A stretch of DNA of 19,871 nt from contig USDI01000022.1 of the NCBI GenBank assembly GCA_900553305.1, forward strand, positions 1 to 19,871, read 5' to 3'. Shown here piece after piece: positions 6,442-14,262 of this stretch (positions within the stretch are counted from its first letter, which is position 1; each line of letters begins with the position of its first letter). This stretch comes from an uncultured Lachnospiraceae bacterium. Lineage in GTDB: Bacteria > Bacillota > Clostridia > Lachnospirales > Lachnospiraceae. Made by a program: the position numbers and the translations under genes. The notes beneath the pieces are model-generated. The model did not search any database, had not been told where the DNA came from, and saw only the letters and a list, made by a program, of their open reading frames with translations.

Positions 6442-7788
6442 TTACTCATCTGCTACCCCGTCTGCACTCTTCGCAAACCGCTTATACAACTCTACATGGT
6501 CATAAATGCATCGCCAGCCACTGTGTGCGTTCACAGTTGCGCAGATATATTCGTTTCCTGCTGCATCCTTTCCATAGCTTACTGCGCAGCTTCCGGACTG
6601 TGCCACGAAGCCGGTTTTTCCACAGATCACTTCACCACCGGTATCCTTATCCTCAATTCGTCTTAAGAACCAGTTGGAAATCTGGATTCCCTCCGGATGC
6701 TCCGGCGTGGACGAGGTTGTGTACTTCTTCGTTGACAAAACCTCCCGGCACTGCGGATTATCAATGGCTGCCTCCAGAATCATGGCAATATCATAAACTG
6801 TACAATAATGATTTTCGTCATACAGTCCGACACAGTTCGTAAAATGTGCCGTATCGGAAAGTCCAAGCTCCTTCAGCTTTTCATTCATCATATCCACAAA
6901 GGCTTCCTGCGAACCTGCCACATAGGTTGCCAGTCCAAGTGCTGCATCTCCACCTGAACAAAGTACCGTTCCGTAGAACAGATCTTCCACGGTAACCACT
7001 TCATTATTCGAAAATCCAACTGCACTGCAATCGTGCACATAGCTGTAATTCGTAATTTCCGGTGTAATCTCGAAAGTATCCGACCAGTCTGTTACATGCT
7101 CTGCTGCCACAAGTACGGTCAACACCTTCGTCATGGACGCCGGATTAATTCTTGTGTGTGAGTCCCGGTCAAAGAGAATATTTCCGGTGGCAAGGTCAAT
7201 GAAAATGCCATTCGTACTCTGTACTTCATCATCCACGGAAGTCGTTGCATCCGTTGCCTGTGCCGTATAAACCTTCTGCTCCTTTGCTGCCTGCGCCTGC
7301 TCTTCCTCTGCCTGTCCCAGAAGTGCTGTCATATCCGGAAGTGAAGCCTGGACTCCTAACAAAATAACCTGCTGTTTGTGATCATTCGTTGCTAACTGCC
7401 GTAATTTAAGGTTCACTTCATCAGCAGATGCTTGTCCCTGCTGCGTTTCTGTGTTTACTACATTTTCTGTATGAGCCTCATCTGCTTCCGCTTGTAAATC
7501 CCCCGTGGAATCTTCCGACACCTGTGTCACATCTTCTGAAACTGCTGGTGAAGCAGCAACACTTGTGTCATTTTTCGTCGGAGTGGAATACCCCTGTATT
7601 CTTCGTACAATACTTCTTCCATTTATCATAAGAATTACCGCAACCAGAATGATTCCGGCAATGGGTAGTAGTCTGCGCACCAGCATACGAACCATCTGCT
7701 GCTGTTTCTTGCGCCTGCGCATCTCCTCATTCCGCGCATTTCTCCGTCTGCGGCGTTCTTCATATTCTTCATCAAATTCTTCTGACAT
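6442..7788 (-). CDS. D-alanyl-D-alanine carboxypeptidase (peptidase S11, PBP5/DacA-like)
   Basis: A 448-residue membrane-anchored penicillin-binding protein that trims the terminal D-Ala from peptidoglycan stem peptides outside the cell. Residues 1-39 are a charged Arg-rich cytoplasmic segment, about 40-56 form a single membrane anchor with no cleavage site, and 57-185 are an acidic Gln/Glu/Ala-rich linker. The catalytic domain follows: SxxK motif SMTK at 218-221 (nucleophile S218) and KTG at 391-393. The second motif reads SGG (278-280), not SxN, so the usual Asn is missing, a variant I associate with clostridial homologs from memory. The extracytoplasmic part holds nine Cys (254, 277, 319, 329, 347, 389, 401, 417, 427), one directly before the SGG and one two residues before KTG. 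GGAGAAG precedes the start by about 5 bases. Monocistronic, with its own promoter and terminator. Confidence 0.92.
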   Translation of the reverse strand: MSEEFDEEYEERRRRRNARNEEMRRRKKQQQMVRMLVRRLLPIAGIILVAVILMINGRSIVRRIQGYSTPTKNDTSVAASPAVSEDVTQVSEDSTGDLQAEADEAHTENVVNTETQQGQASADEVNLKLRQLATNDHKQQVILLGVQASLPDMTALLGQAEEEQAQAAKEQKVYTAQATDATTSVDDEVQSTNGIFIDLATGNILFDRDSHTRINPASMTKVLTVLVAAEHVTDWSDTFEITPEITNYSYVHDCSAVGFSNNEVVTVEDLFYGTVLCSGGDAALGLATYVAGSQEAFVDMMNEKLKELGLSDTAHFTNCVGLYDENHYCTVYDIAMILEAAIDNPQCREVLSTKKYTTSSTPEHPEGIQISNWFLRRIEDKDTGGEVICGKTGFVAQSGSCAVSYGKDAAGNEYICATVNAHSGWRCIYDHVELYKRFAKSADGVADE

Positions 7789-7826
7789 TTAACTTCTCCA
7801 AAATCTATTGATCTCACATACCTGTT

Positions 7827-7856
7827 ATTATAACACAATTACCAAAACCCACACAA
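7827..7856 (-). promoter_or_regulatory. Promoter of the carboxypeptidase gene
   Basis: On the minus strand TTGTGT (complement of 7851-7856) is followed after 18 bases by a perfect TATAAT (complement of 7827-7832), about 40 bases upstream of the start codon. No operator-like dyad was seen. In the rest of 7857-8157 only the terminator at 8025-8062 is visible. Confidence 0.65.
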
Positions 7857-8024
7857 CCGCTGTCCTTTTTTGATTATTCGCAAAATTTATTATTCTTATG
7901 CGCAGTTTACACTATTCCTGACACCTGTTCTTTGCATCTGTCCTATGCACAAACCGCAATCTGCACATTTCATAATTACTTTACTTAGGCCCATTTTTTC
8001 ATTAATATGCCAATATAACAGTTT

Positions 8025-8062
8025 AAAAAAGAACCTCCCAGTACACCAATACCGGAAGGCTC
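8025..8062 (-). terminator. Terminator of the small membrane protein gene
   Basis: On the minus strand GAGCCUUCCGGU pairs over 12 positions, using G-U wobbles, with ACUGGGAGGUUC across an 8-base loop. It is followed directly by TTTTTT. The wobbles form only in minus-strand RNA, so the terminator is directional. Confidence 0.88.
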
Positions 8063-8157
8063 CGTCACTTCTTACTACTTCTAATTATTCATTCTTACCC
8101 GATTCTAAATCTAATCCAATTATGTGGCTCATAACACATAACTTAAGATTGCAACTC

Positions 8158-8739
8158 TTATGCACCAAATGCCTTGTAAGCCTTGTTTAAGAAGATCATA
8201 TAGAACACAAGTCCCACAACTGCTGCGATTGCTGCGATTACTGCAAGGAGTGCTCCAATGATATTTAGGATCGGGATCAGGCAGAGAATGCTTGCCACGA
8301 TACTTGCAATTGTTGTCCAGAGCACGATCTTCCATGCCTTGTCACCGGATGCTGCTGCTTCCTCTGCACCAAAGGATCTTAATGCAGATGCAACAGAAGT
8401 ACATACATAATAAGTAACCGCTAAGGATAAAGCACTTCCTGCGACACTTAAAAGTGTACCAACTACGGAAGTTCCGGATGCAGATGCATTATTTACACTA
8501 TTTGCAATACCATTTAACACGCTGGACAAAATGGTGAACCAGAATGCCATTTTACATTCCGCAATATCCTTACCAACGGTCCAGAGACCAATCAGGCTCA
8601 GAATGGTGAATACCAGAGCTGCAACTGCTGCAATAATATTCACGATCGGAATTACTAACAATACTGCGCATACGATCGCACCAATGGATGCGATAAACAT
8701 GTTTTTCAGGCCCTTACCTGAATTAGGATAGTTTGACAT
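8158..8739 (-). CDS. Small polytopic membrane protein with internal duplication, unknown function
   Basis: I do not recognise a named family. The 193-residue product is almost entirely hydrophobic, with about four to six membrane segments (roughly 14-55, 66-80, 92-117 and 138-184). It has no large soluble domain and no lipobox. Its two ends are related: residues 17-42 and 142-167 align without gaps at about 12 of 26 positions around a shared IPI-x-NII motif, so the gene probably arose by duplication of a two-helix hairpin. A Ser/Asn/Gly-rich loop (81-95) separates the halves. The start is supported by AGGAGG 7 bases upstream. It has its own terminator and stands alone between the carboxypeptidase and metQ genes, which gives no hint of a role. 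Confidence 0.85.
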   Translation of the reverse strand: MSNYPNSGKGLKNMFIASIGAIVCAVLLVIPIVNIIAAVAALVFTILSLIGLWTVGKDIAECKMAFWFTILSSVLNGIANSVNNASASGTSVVGTLLSVAGSALSLAVTYYVCTSVASALRSFGAEEAAASGDKAWKIVLWTTIASIVASILCLIPILNIIGALLAVIAAIAAVVGLVFYMIFLNKAYKAFGA

Positions 8740-8886
8740 ACTATCTCCTCCTCATTTTCACTATGTAATTTTACGCTGCATGATTAATAAATAGTACCAT
8801 TCTCTGCTGTCTTCATGCAGCCACCGTTATCTTATACTTTATCATGTTGAAATATGGACTGCAAGTAGTACCTTGGTAATCAAATA

Positions 8887-8930
8887 TAAAACATCCCCCG
8901 AAAGCCATCACACAGCCTCGGGGGACATTT
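8887..8930 (-). terminator. Terminator of the metQ-like gene
   Basis: CCCCCG (8895-8900) pairs with CGGGGG (8919-8924), extended by an AAAGCC/GGCT arm with a mismatch. On the minus strand it is followed by ATGTTTTAT, a moderate U-tract. It lies about 45 bases past the stop codon at 8976. Confidence 0.8.
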
Positions 8931-8975
8931 AATCTTATTCAAAATTCCTTAACAGAATCCATCTTGTGTTTCATC

Positions 8976-9791
8976 TTATTCAAAAGGAATCACAGCTCCG
9001 TCATAAGTATTGTTGATGTAATCCTTGATCTCCTGGGAAGTAAGAACTTCAACAAGTGCTTTGATCTTGTCGCTGTTTTCGTTTCCTTCCTTAACAGCAA
9101 TGACATTTACATAGGTCTTAGCTGCTTCGGAATCAGACTTCTCGTAAGCGATGGAATCCTTTGCTACGGAGAATCCGGCCTCCAGAGCGTAGTTACCATT
9201 TAATACCATGAATGCAACTTCGTCTTTTACCCTCGGAACCTGAGCTGCTTCAAGCTCTACGATATCTACATTGTAAGGGTTCTCTACGATATCATTCTTG
9301 GTTGCGGTAAGTCCTGCATCTTCCTTTAAAGTAATGATGCCATTGTCCTGTAACAGAAGAAGTGCTCTTGCTTCGTTTGTGGTGTCGTTCGGTACGGCAA
9401 TGCTGTCACCATCTGCAAGTTCATCTAAGGTTGCCTTGGTTCCGGGATAAATACCAAACGGCTCATAATGAATACCACCTGCATTTACAAGGTGTGTTCC
9501 CTTTTCTTCATTGAAGCTCTCAAGATAAGGGATGTGCTGGAAGTAGTTTGCGTCGAAATCGCCGCCCTCTACAACATTGTTCGGCTGTACATAATCATCA
9601 AATACGGTTACCTGAAGATCATAACCCTTTGCCTCTAATAAGGGCTTTGCCTGCTCAAGAATCTCTGCATGAGGTGTTGCAGAAGCTGCAACCTTGATTA
9701 CCTTATCATCTGCAGATGTGCTCTTTCCGCAGCCTGCCAGTGCAGATACAACGAAAGCACCGGTAAGTACTACTGCTAATAACTTTTTCAT
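8976..9791 (-). CDS. metQ: MetQ/NlpA-family substrate-binding lipoprotein (methionine ABC transporter type)
   Basis: A 271-residue extracytoplasmic binding protein. The N-terminus has a signal peptide ending in the lipobox LAGC with the lipidated C21. The mature part begins with the family pattern VIKVAASATPHAEIL, then FDDYVQPN and the typical FDANYFQHIPYLESFN segment, and ends with IKDYINNTYDGAVIP. MetQ proteins capture methionine (some relatives bind other amino acids or dipeptides) for a MetNI ABC transporter. No metN or metI is adjacent: the gene has its own promoter and terminator and stands alone, so either the transporter is elsewhere or this is a spare receptor. GGAGGAG precedes the ATG. 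No SAM riboswitch or T-box is visible in the leader of about 75 bases. Control is more likely at the palindromic promoter at 9866-9931. Confidence 0.92.
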   Translation of the reverse strand: MKKLLAVVLTGAFVVSALAGCGKSTSADDKVIKVAASATPHAEILEQAKPLLEAKGYDLQVTVFDDYVQPNNVVEGGDFDANYFQHIPYLESFNEEKGTHLVNAGGIHYEPFGIYPGTKATLDELADGDSIAVPNDTTNEARALLLLQDNGIITLKEDAGLTATKNDIVENPYNVDIVELEAAQVPRVKDEVAFMVLNGNYALEAGFSVAKDSIAYEKSDSEAAKTYVNVIAVKEGNENSDKIKALVEVLTSQEIKDYINNTYDGAVIPFE

Positions 9792-9865
9792 ATTCTTCTC
9801 CTCCCTCAGTAAGGCTTTCTCTGTTGGATAAACAGCAATTTATTCTTTATTCCTCACTGACTGTC

Positions 9866-9931
9866 TTTTCGGAACAGTATAACTTCATTTACCCACCTTG
9901 TCAATAGGTAAATGATTTTCTGTTCCGAAAA
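9866..9931. promoter_or_regulatory. Nested perfect inverted repeats over the metQ promoter
   Basis: Outer arms TTTTCGGAACAG (9866-9877) and CTGTTCCGAAAA (9920-9931) are perfect 12-bp complements. Inside them CATTTACC (9886-9893) and GGTAAATG (9907-9914) are perfect 8-bp complements. The two dyads have centres only about 1.5 bases apart. The left outer arm ends at the -10 box and the inner pair brackets the -35 box. This is probably a regulator-binding region, but I do not recognise either motif. Confidence 0.75.
9876..9904 (-). promoter_or_regulatory. Promoter of the metQ-like gene
   Basis: On the minus strand a consensus TTGACA (complement of 9899-9904) is followed after exactly 17 bases by TATACT (complement of 9876-9881). 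Transcription would start near 9868, about 77 bases before the start codon. Such a strong promoter is likely to be repressed by whatever binds the surrounding dyads. Confidence 0.88.
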
Positions 9932-9977
9932 TCTTTATAGCATACTTTTTCATCAAATACAAGTCATGATGCAGCAC

Positions 9978-11990
9978 TTAATCCAATTCCGTCTTTCCGG
10001 TATAAAGTTCATGATACCGGCCCTTCTGTGCAAGCAGTGCATCATGGTCACCACGCTCAATGATCTCGCCCTGCTCCAGAACCATGATGGCATTGGCATT
10101 CCGGACGGTTGACAGACGGTGTGCAATCACGAGGGTGGTTCTCTCTGCCATCAGGCGGTCCATTCCCTTTTCGATATGCTTCTCGGTTCTTGTATCAACA
10201 GAACTCGTTGCTTCATCCAGAATCAGGATCGGTGCCTTGGAAATGGCGGCCCTTGCAATATTAATGAGCTGCCGCTGTCCCTGGCTTAAGTTTGCGCCAT
10301 CGCCCTCAAGAACGGTATCATATCCATGCTCCAGACGGATGATAAAGGAATGGGCACTTGCCATTTTTGCTGCCTGCTCTACCTCCTCATCCGTTGCATC
10401 AAGCCGTCCATAACGGATATTTTCACGTACCGTTCCTGTAAAAAGATGGGTATCCTGCAATACCATCGCAATATTTCTTCTTAAAGAATCCCTTGCAATC
10501 TGCGTAATCGGGAAACCATCCATCAGGATCTGCCCGGAATCAATGTCATAGAAACGATTGATCAGGTTCGTGATCGTCGTTTTTCCTGCACCGGTAGAGC
10601 CTACAAAGGCAATCTTCTGTCCCGGTTTTGCATACAGGGAAATGTGCTTCAAAATGGTTTTATCCGGATTATAACCAAAGGTAACATCATTCAGGGTCAC
10701 CGCACCCTTTACCTCTGCATAATAATTCTGCTCATTTTCATGCACCGTTCCTTCCGGCTTTCCATGCTCTTTGACAAAAGCATTCTCCTTCGGGATCACA
10801 TAATAGTGCTTCCTGTCTTCCGCTTCCTCTATGGTAATGGCATTCTTTACATCCTCTGCCTCGGGAACCTCATCCATCACTGCAAAAACACGTTCTGCAC
10901 CGGCCAATGCGGAAAAGATCGTATTTACCTGCATGGCAACCTCATTGATCGGGCGGGAAAATTGTCTCGAATAGTTGACAAATACCGTAAGTCCACCGAT
11001 ATCAAATCCACGCAGTACACACAGAATACCACCGATGGCTGCGGTCAGGGAGTAGCTGACCTGCCCCATATTTCCCATAACAGGTCCCATGATTCCGCCG
11101 AAAAACTGTGCCCGGATCTGCTTACCGCGAAGATCCTGATTCAGATAATCAAACTCTTCTCTCGCACTTTCCTCGTGGTTAAAGACCTTGACAACCTTCT
11201 GACCTGTAATCGTCTCCTCAATATATCCGTTCATCGTACCAATGGCTGCCTGCTGCGCCTTATAATACTTCCGGCTTCTTTTACCGATTCCGGATACTGC
11301 CTTTAACATCAGCGGAACCATGACAATCGTAATCAATGTCAGCCAGATATTCGTATAAATCATCAGGCTCAAGGTTCCGACAATACTGATTGCTCCGGAA
11401 ATCAACTGTACCACGGTATTGTTCAGCATTTCACCGATGACATCCACGTCATTGGTAAAACGGCTCATGACATCACCGTTATTATTGGTATCATAATAAC
11501 GCACCGGAAGCTTCTGCAGCTTTTCAAACAATTCGTTACGCAGCCGCTGGATCGCATCCTGGGAAATCGTAACCATAATTCTGGATTGTAAATACTGCGC
11601 GGTAATTGCCACAATATAAACGACCGCCATGGTAAATACACCCTGAATCAGCCCTGCAAGAAGCTGATCGCCGGTTTTACCGGTATCGGTCAGTCCGTTA
11701 ATGATCGGGCGCAGCAGATAAGAACCTGCAAGGTTTCCTGCCGCACCTACAATAATACATAAAAGGACAATCAACAGCTTCCATTTATCCTTTGCAATAT
11801 AAGAAAAAAGACGCTTAACCGTTGCTTTGGTATTCTTCGGCTTACCGCCCATCATACCGCGTCCCCCGGGACCTCCGGGGCCTCCGTGTCTTCTTCCTCC
11901 CATTGGCTTTCCGGACATTTCCTCCTCGTTGGAAGGGTTCAGCTTTGCTTCATATTTTCTGGTAAGATAATCGAGTCGTTCCTGTCTCAT
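9978..11990 (-). CDS. ABC exporter half-transporter, catalytically canonical subunit
   Basis: A 670-residue protein with an ABC transmembrane domain (about 68-370) and an ATPase domain (about 430-665). Walker A is GSTGAGKT (464-471), Walker B ILILDE with the catalytic E593, and the H-loop His is H624. The signature is LSQGQ (568-572) instead of LSGGQ. The first 55 residues are a cytoplasmic extension with a Gly/Met/Arg-rich stretch (about 27-49). An insertion of about 40 charged residues (389-427) precedes the ATPase domain. Its start overlaps the stop of the upstream ABC gene by four bases (ATGA), implying translational coupling. Together they form a heterodimer like TM287/288 or BmrCD, usually multidrug or lipid exporters. 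The substrate cannot be told from sequence. The intergenic part beyond the stop (9932-9977) shows nothing clear. Confidence 0.94.
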   Translation of the reverse strand: MRQERLDYLTRKYEAKLNPSNEEEMSGKPMGGRRHGGPGGPGGRGMMGGKPKNTKATVKRLFSYIAKDKWKLLIVLLCIIVGAAGNLAGSYLLRPIINGLTDTGKTGDQLLAGLIQGVFTMAVVYIVAITAQYLQSRIMVTISQDAIQRLRNELFEKLQKLPVRYYDTNNNGDVMSRFTNDVDVIGEMLNNTVVQLISGAISIVGTLSLMIYTNIWLTLITIVMVPLMLKAVSGIGKRSRKYYKAQQAAIGTMNGYIEETITGQKVVKVFNHEESAREEFDYLNQDLRGKQIRAQFFGGIMGPVMGNMGQVSYSLTAAIGGILCVLRGFDIGGLTVFVNYSRQFSRPINEVAMQVNTIFSALAGAERVFAVMDEVPEAEDVKNAITIEEAEDRKHYYVIPKENAFVKEHGKPEGTVHENEQNYYAEVKGAVTLNDVTFGYNPDKTILKHISLYAKPGQKIAFVGSTGAGKTTITNLINRFYDIDSGQILMDGFPITQIARDSLRRNIAMVLQDTHLFTGTVRENIRYGRLDATDEEVEQAAKMASAHSFIIRLEHGYDTVLEGDGANLSQGQRQLINIARAAISKAPILILDEATSSVDTRTEKHIEKGMDRLMAERTTLVIAHRLSTVRNANAIMVLEQGEIIERGDHDALLAQKGRYHELYTGKTELD

Positions 11991-13729
11991 GATGCTGCTC
12001 CCTCCTTTTCTTTATCCATCTGGGAATAATAAATTTCCTGATATGCCTCACAGGAAGAGAGCAGATCCTCATGTTTTCCGAATCCTACGATCTTGCCGTC
12101 GTCGAGTACCATGATCTCATCTGCTTCCTTCACGGAGCTGATACGCTGTGCGATGATAATCTTCGTCGTATCCTTCAGTTCTCCTGCAAAGCTTTCACGG
12201 ATCTTCGCTTCCGTTGCGGTATCCACCGCACTTGTGGAATCATCCAGAATTAAAATCTTCGGCTTCTTTAACAGGGCACGGGCAATACAAAGACGTTGCT
12301 TTTGTCCACCGGACACATTGACACCGCCCTGACCTAAATCCATCTCATAGCCTCCGGTAAAGCTGCTTATGAAGCCGTCTGCCTGCGCGGCTCCTGCGGC
12401 CTTGCGTACCTCCTCCATGGAAGCGTTTTCATCGCCCCACATCAGATTTTCCAGAATGGAACCGGAGAACAGCACGTTCTTCTGCAGTACCATGCCGACA
12501 CCCTCACGCAGATTTTCCAGCGTATAATCCTTGACATTCACGCCATCCACAAGAACCTCACCTTCATCGACATCGTATAATCTCGGAATCATCTGTACGA
12601 GTGTTGTTTTACCGCTGCCGGTTGATCCGATGATTCCCAGTGTCTGACCACTCTTTACGTCAAAACTGATATGGGAAAGCACCGGTTCTTTGTTTTCCTT
12701 ATAATAACGGAAGGAAACGTCACGGAATTCCACACGTCCGCTCGACACAATCTTATCCGGCTCCTTGCAGTGCTCATCGTTCAGATCAACATCCGTGTCA
12801 AGAATCTCACGGATACGGCTTAAGGAAGCCAGCGCTCTTGAACTCTGTAAAATGACCATGGCAAGCATCATTAAGGACATCAGAATCTGTACAATATAAG
12901 TGGTAAACGCAGTCAGGTCACCCACCTGCATATTTCCTACAATAATCTGCTTACCGCCAAACCATACAACGGCAAGTGTGGTGGCATTCATCATCAGCAT
13001 CATCAGCGGCATTACCATAATGATGGTCTTAAATGCGCCTAAACTGGTCTGCTTTAAGTCTTCATTGGAGGCTGCGAACTTCTTTTCCTCATAGTCACCA
13101 CGGACAAAGGATTTGATTACACGGACATTCGTCAGCATTTCCTGAATATTGGAGTTCAACGCATCCAGCTTTTTCTGCATGATCTTGAACTTCGGGAATG
13201 CGACCTTAATTAAAATCGTAATGGCTCCGACCAGAATCGGAATGACAATCAACACAATAACTGCCAGCTCCGCATTCATGACAAACGCCATAATCAGCGC
13301 ACCGATCAGCATTCCGGGCGCACGAAGCATCATACGGAGTGCCATATTAATCAGGTTCTGTACCTGTGTAATATCATTGGTCAGACGGGTAACCAGTGAA
13401 CCGGTACTGAACTGGTCAAGATTGGCAAAAGAAAAGGTCTGTACCTTATCAAATGCATCCTTTCTCAAATCTGCGGCAAAGCTGACTGCTGCTTTCGCGC
13501 CAAAATACGCACCGCCAACACCGCCTGCCATCATAAGAAGCGCTACTAAAATCATCAATGCGCCGGTTCCTGTGATGTAACCGACACTTCCATTCGTCAC
13601 ACCGACATTAATAATATTTGCCATAAGCTTCGGCAGAACCACTTCCCCAATGACTTCCACGATCATCAGGAGCGGGCCGATGATAAATGCCGGCAAATAC
13701 GGTTTTACATATTTCCAATATCTTTTCAT
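11987..13729 (-). CDS. ABC exporter half-transporter, subunit with degenerate ATP site
   Basis: A 580-residue partner with a six-helix membrane domain (about 14-300) and an ATPase domain (about 332-570). Walker A is GSTGSGKT (368-375) and the signature is an intact VSGGQ (472-476). Walker B ends ILILDD, so Asp497 replaces the catalytic Glu, and the H-loop reads AQR with Gln528 in place of His. This is the non-hydrolysing half of a heterodimeric exporter. Paired with LSQGQ of the downstream subunit it makes the degenerate site, while its good signature completes the active site of the other chain. The start at 13729 is chosen because AAGGAAG lies 5 bases upstream. An in-frame ATG at 13768 has no ribosome binding site. 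First gene of a two-gene operon. A MarR-type regulator often precedes such pairs but is absent here. Confidence 0.93.
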   Translation of the reverse strand: MKRYWKYVKPYLPAFIIGPLLMIVEVIGEVVLPKLMANIINVGVTNGSVGYITGTGALMILVALLMMAGGVGGAYFGAKAAVSFAADLRKDAFDKVQTFSFANLDQFSTGSLVTRLTNDITQVQNLINMALRMMLRAPGMLIGALIMAFVMNAELAVIVLIVIPILVGAITILIKVAFPKFKIMQKKLDALNSNIQEMLTNVRVIKSFVRGDYEEKKFAASNEDLKQTSLGAFKTIIMVMPLMMLMMNATTLAVVWFGGKQIIVGNMQVGDLTAFTTYIVQILMSLMMLAMVILQSSRALASLSRIREILDTDVDLNDEHCKEPDKIVSSGRVEFRDVSFRYYKENKEPVLSHISFDVKSGQTLGIIGSTGSGKTTLVQMIPRLYDVDEGEVLVDGVNVKDYTLENLREGVGMVLQKNVLFSGSILENLMWGDENASMEEVRKAAGAAQADGFISSFTGGYEMDLGQGGVNVSGGQKQRLCIARALLKKPKILILDDSTSAVDTATEAKIRESFAGELKDTTKIIIAQRISSVKEADEIMVLDDGKIVGFGKHEDLLSSCEAYQEIYYSQMDKEKEGAAS

Positions 13730-13796
13730 CGTCTTCCTTTCCATGCACCCACTGCGAATGTGTTGCAATATACTAAAATATTTTCACTTAACCTAT

Positions 13797-13869
13797 AGTT
13801 TCTAAGTTTAATGATTTGATTTTTTAATGTCAACGGAATCCAAAATGTTTCATAAAAATTTTAGAAACT
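13797..13869. promoter_or_regulatory. Spaced inverted repeat flanking the ABC operon promoter
   Basis: AGTTTCTAA (13797-13805) and TTAGAAACT (13861-13869) are perfect 9-bp complements 55 bases apart. They bracket the promoter of the ABC operon: the left copy touches the -10 box and the right lies upstream of -35. Two copies of one site at these positions suggest a repressor working through both, possibly a MarR-type protein encoded elsewhere. The function is inferred. Confidence 0.5.
13805..13833 (-). promoter_or_regulatory. Promoter of the ABC exporter operon
   Basis: On the minus strand TTGACA (complement of 13828-13833) and TAAACT (complement of 13805-13810) are 17 bases apart. The start site would be near 13798, about 70 bases before the start codon at 13729. 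Confidence 0.75.
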
Positions 13870-13922
13870 TATCGTCAATTTGACGAATTTTTCCGCTCTG
13901 GTCTTATTAAAAAGTTCGTAAT

Positions 13923-13956
13923 TGGTACTTTTAACAGTACCAGTATTGTTTATACT
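13923..13956 (+). promoter_or_regulatory. Palindrome and possible promoter of the ECF S-component gene
   Basis: TGGTACT (13923-13929) and AGTACCA (13936-13942) form a perfect 7-bp dyad with a 6-base spacer. A -10-like TATACT follows at 13951-13956. The -35 region is poor, so this may be a promoter that needs an activator or one covered by a repressor. It precedes the structured leader of the gene at 14263. Confidence 0.45.
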
Positions 13957-13970
13957 AAGTAGCAATACAA

Positions 13971-14203
13971 GTTACTGTTCACACAGCAGCCAGACACATG
14001 CTGTCAGGCTGTGTAAGAGCATGATTTGAGTAGAGCACTTAGCGAGGTTATTTCGAGCTTAGTGCGAACCATACAAGTTCACTTGACAAACCGCAGGTGA
14101 GTCTAGTGAAGCTTGTTCAGGAGTGAGCAGGCTCCTTTTGCGAAGCAAAACTTCAAATGAGCCTGCGAATCGTTACTGGAACGAGGTACGAGTGAACAGT
14201 AAC
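13971..14203 (+). other. 233-base multi-hairpin structured element upstream of the ECF gene
   Basis: The element is bounded by a perfect 12-bp inverted repeat, GTTACTGTTCAC (13971-13982) and GTGAACAGTAAC (14192-14203). Inside are several further stems: CAGCC/GGCTG near 13986-14010, GCACTTAGC/GCTTAGTGC near 14035-14068, AAGTTCACT with AGTGAAGCTT near 14075-14115, and a strong two-tier hairpin. In that hairpin the outer GCAGGCTC (14127-14134) pairs with GAGCCTGC (14159-14166), and the inner TTTTGC-gaa-GCAAAA spans 14136-14150. The layout could be a leader RNA with a closing stem and several arms, or a non-autonomous palindromic element. I matched it to no known riboswitch class. No ORF is visible. 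Confidence 0.65.
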
Positions 14204-14262
14204 CAACACAACACTTCGTACATACGAACTGATGATTATTATGAGGAAAAGAGGAGTATCTT

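Noticed and set aside
8740..8880. Promoter for the gene at 8739
   Set aside because: Several TATA-like strings exist (for example TACTAT and TATAAG on the minus strand), but none has a well-spaced -35, so I did not call one.
9792..9865. SAM riboswitch or T-box before the metQ-like gene
   Set aside because: The leader is only about 75 bases and shows no multi-helix layout or T-box sequence.
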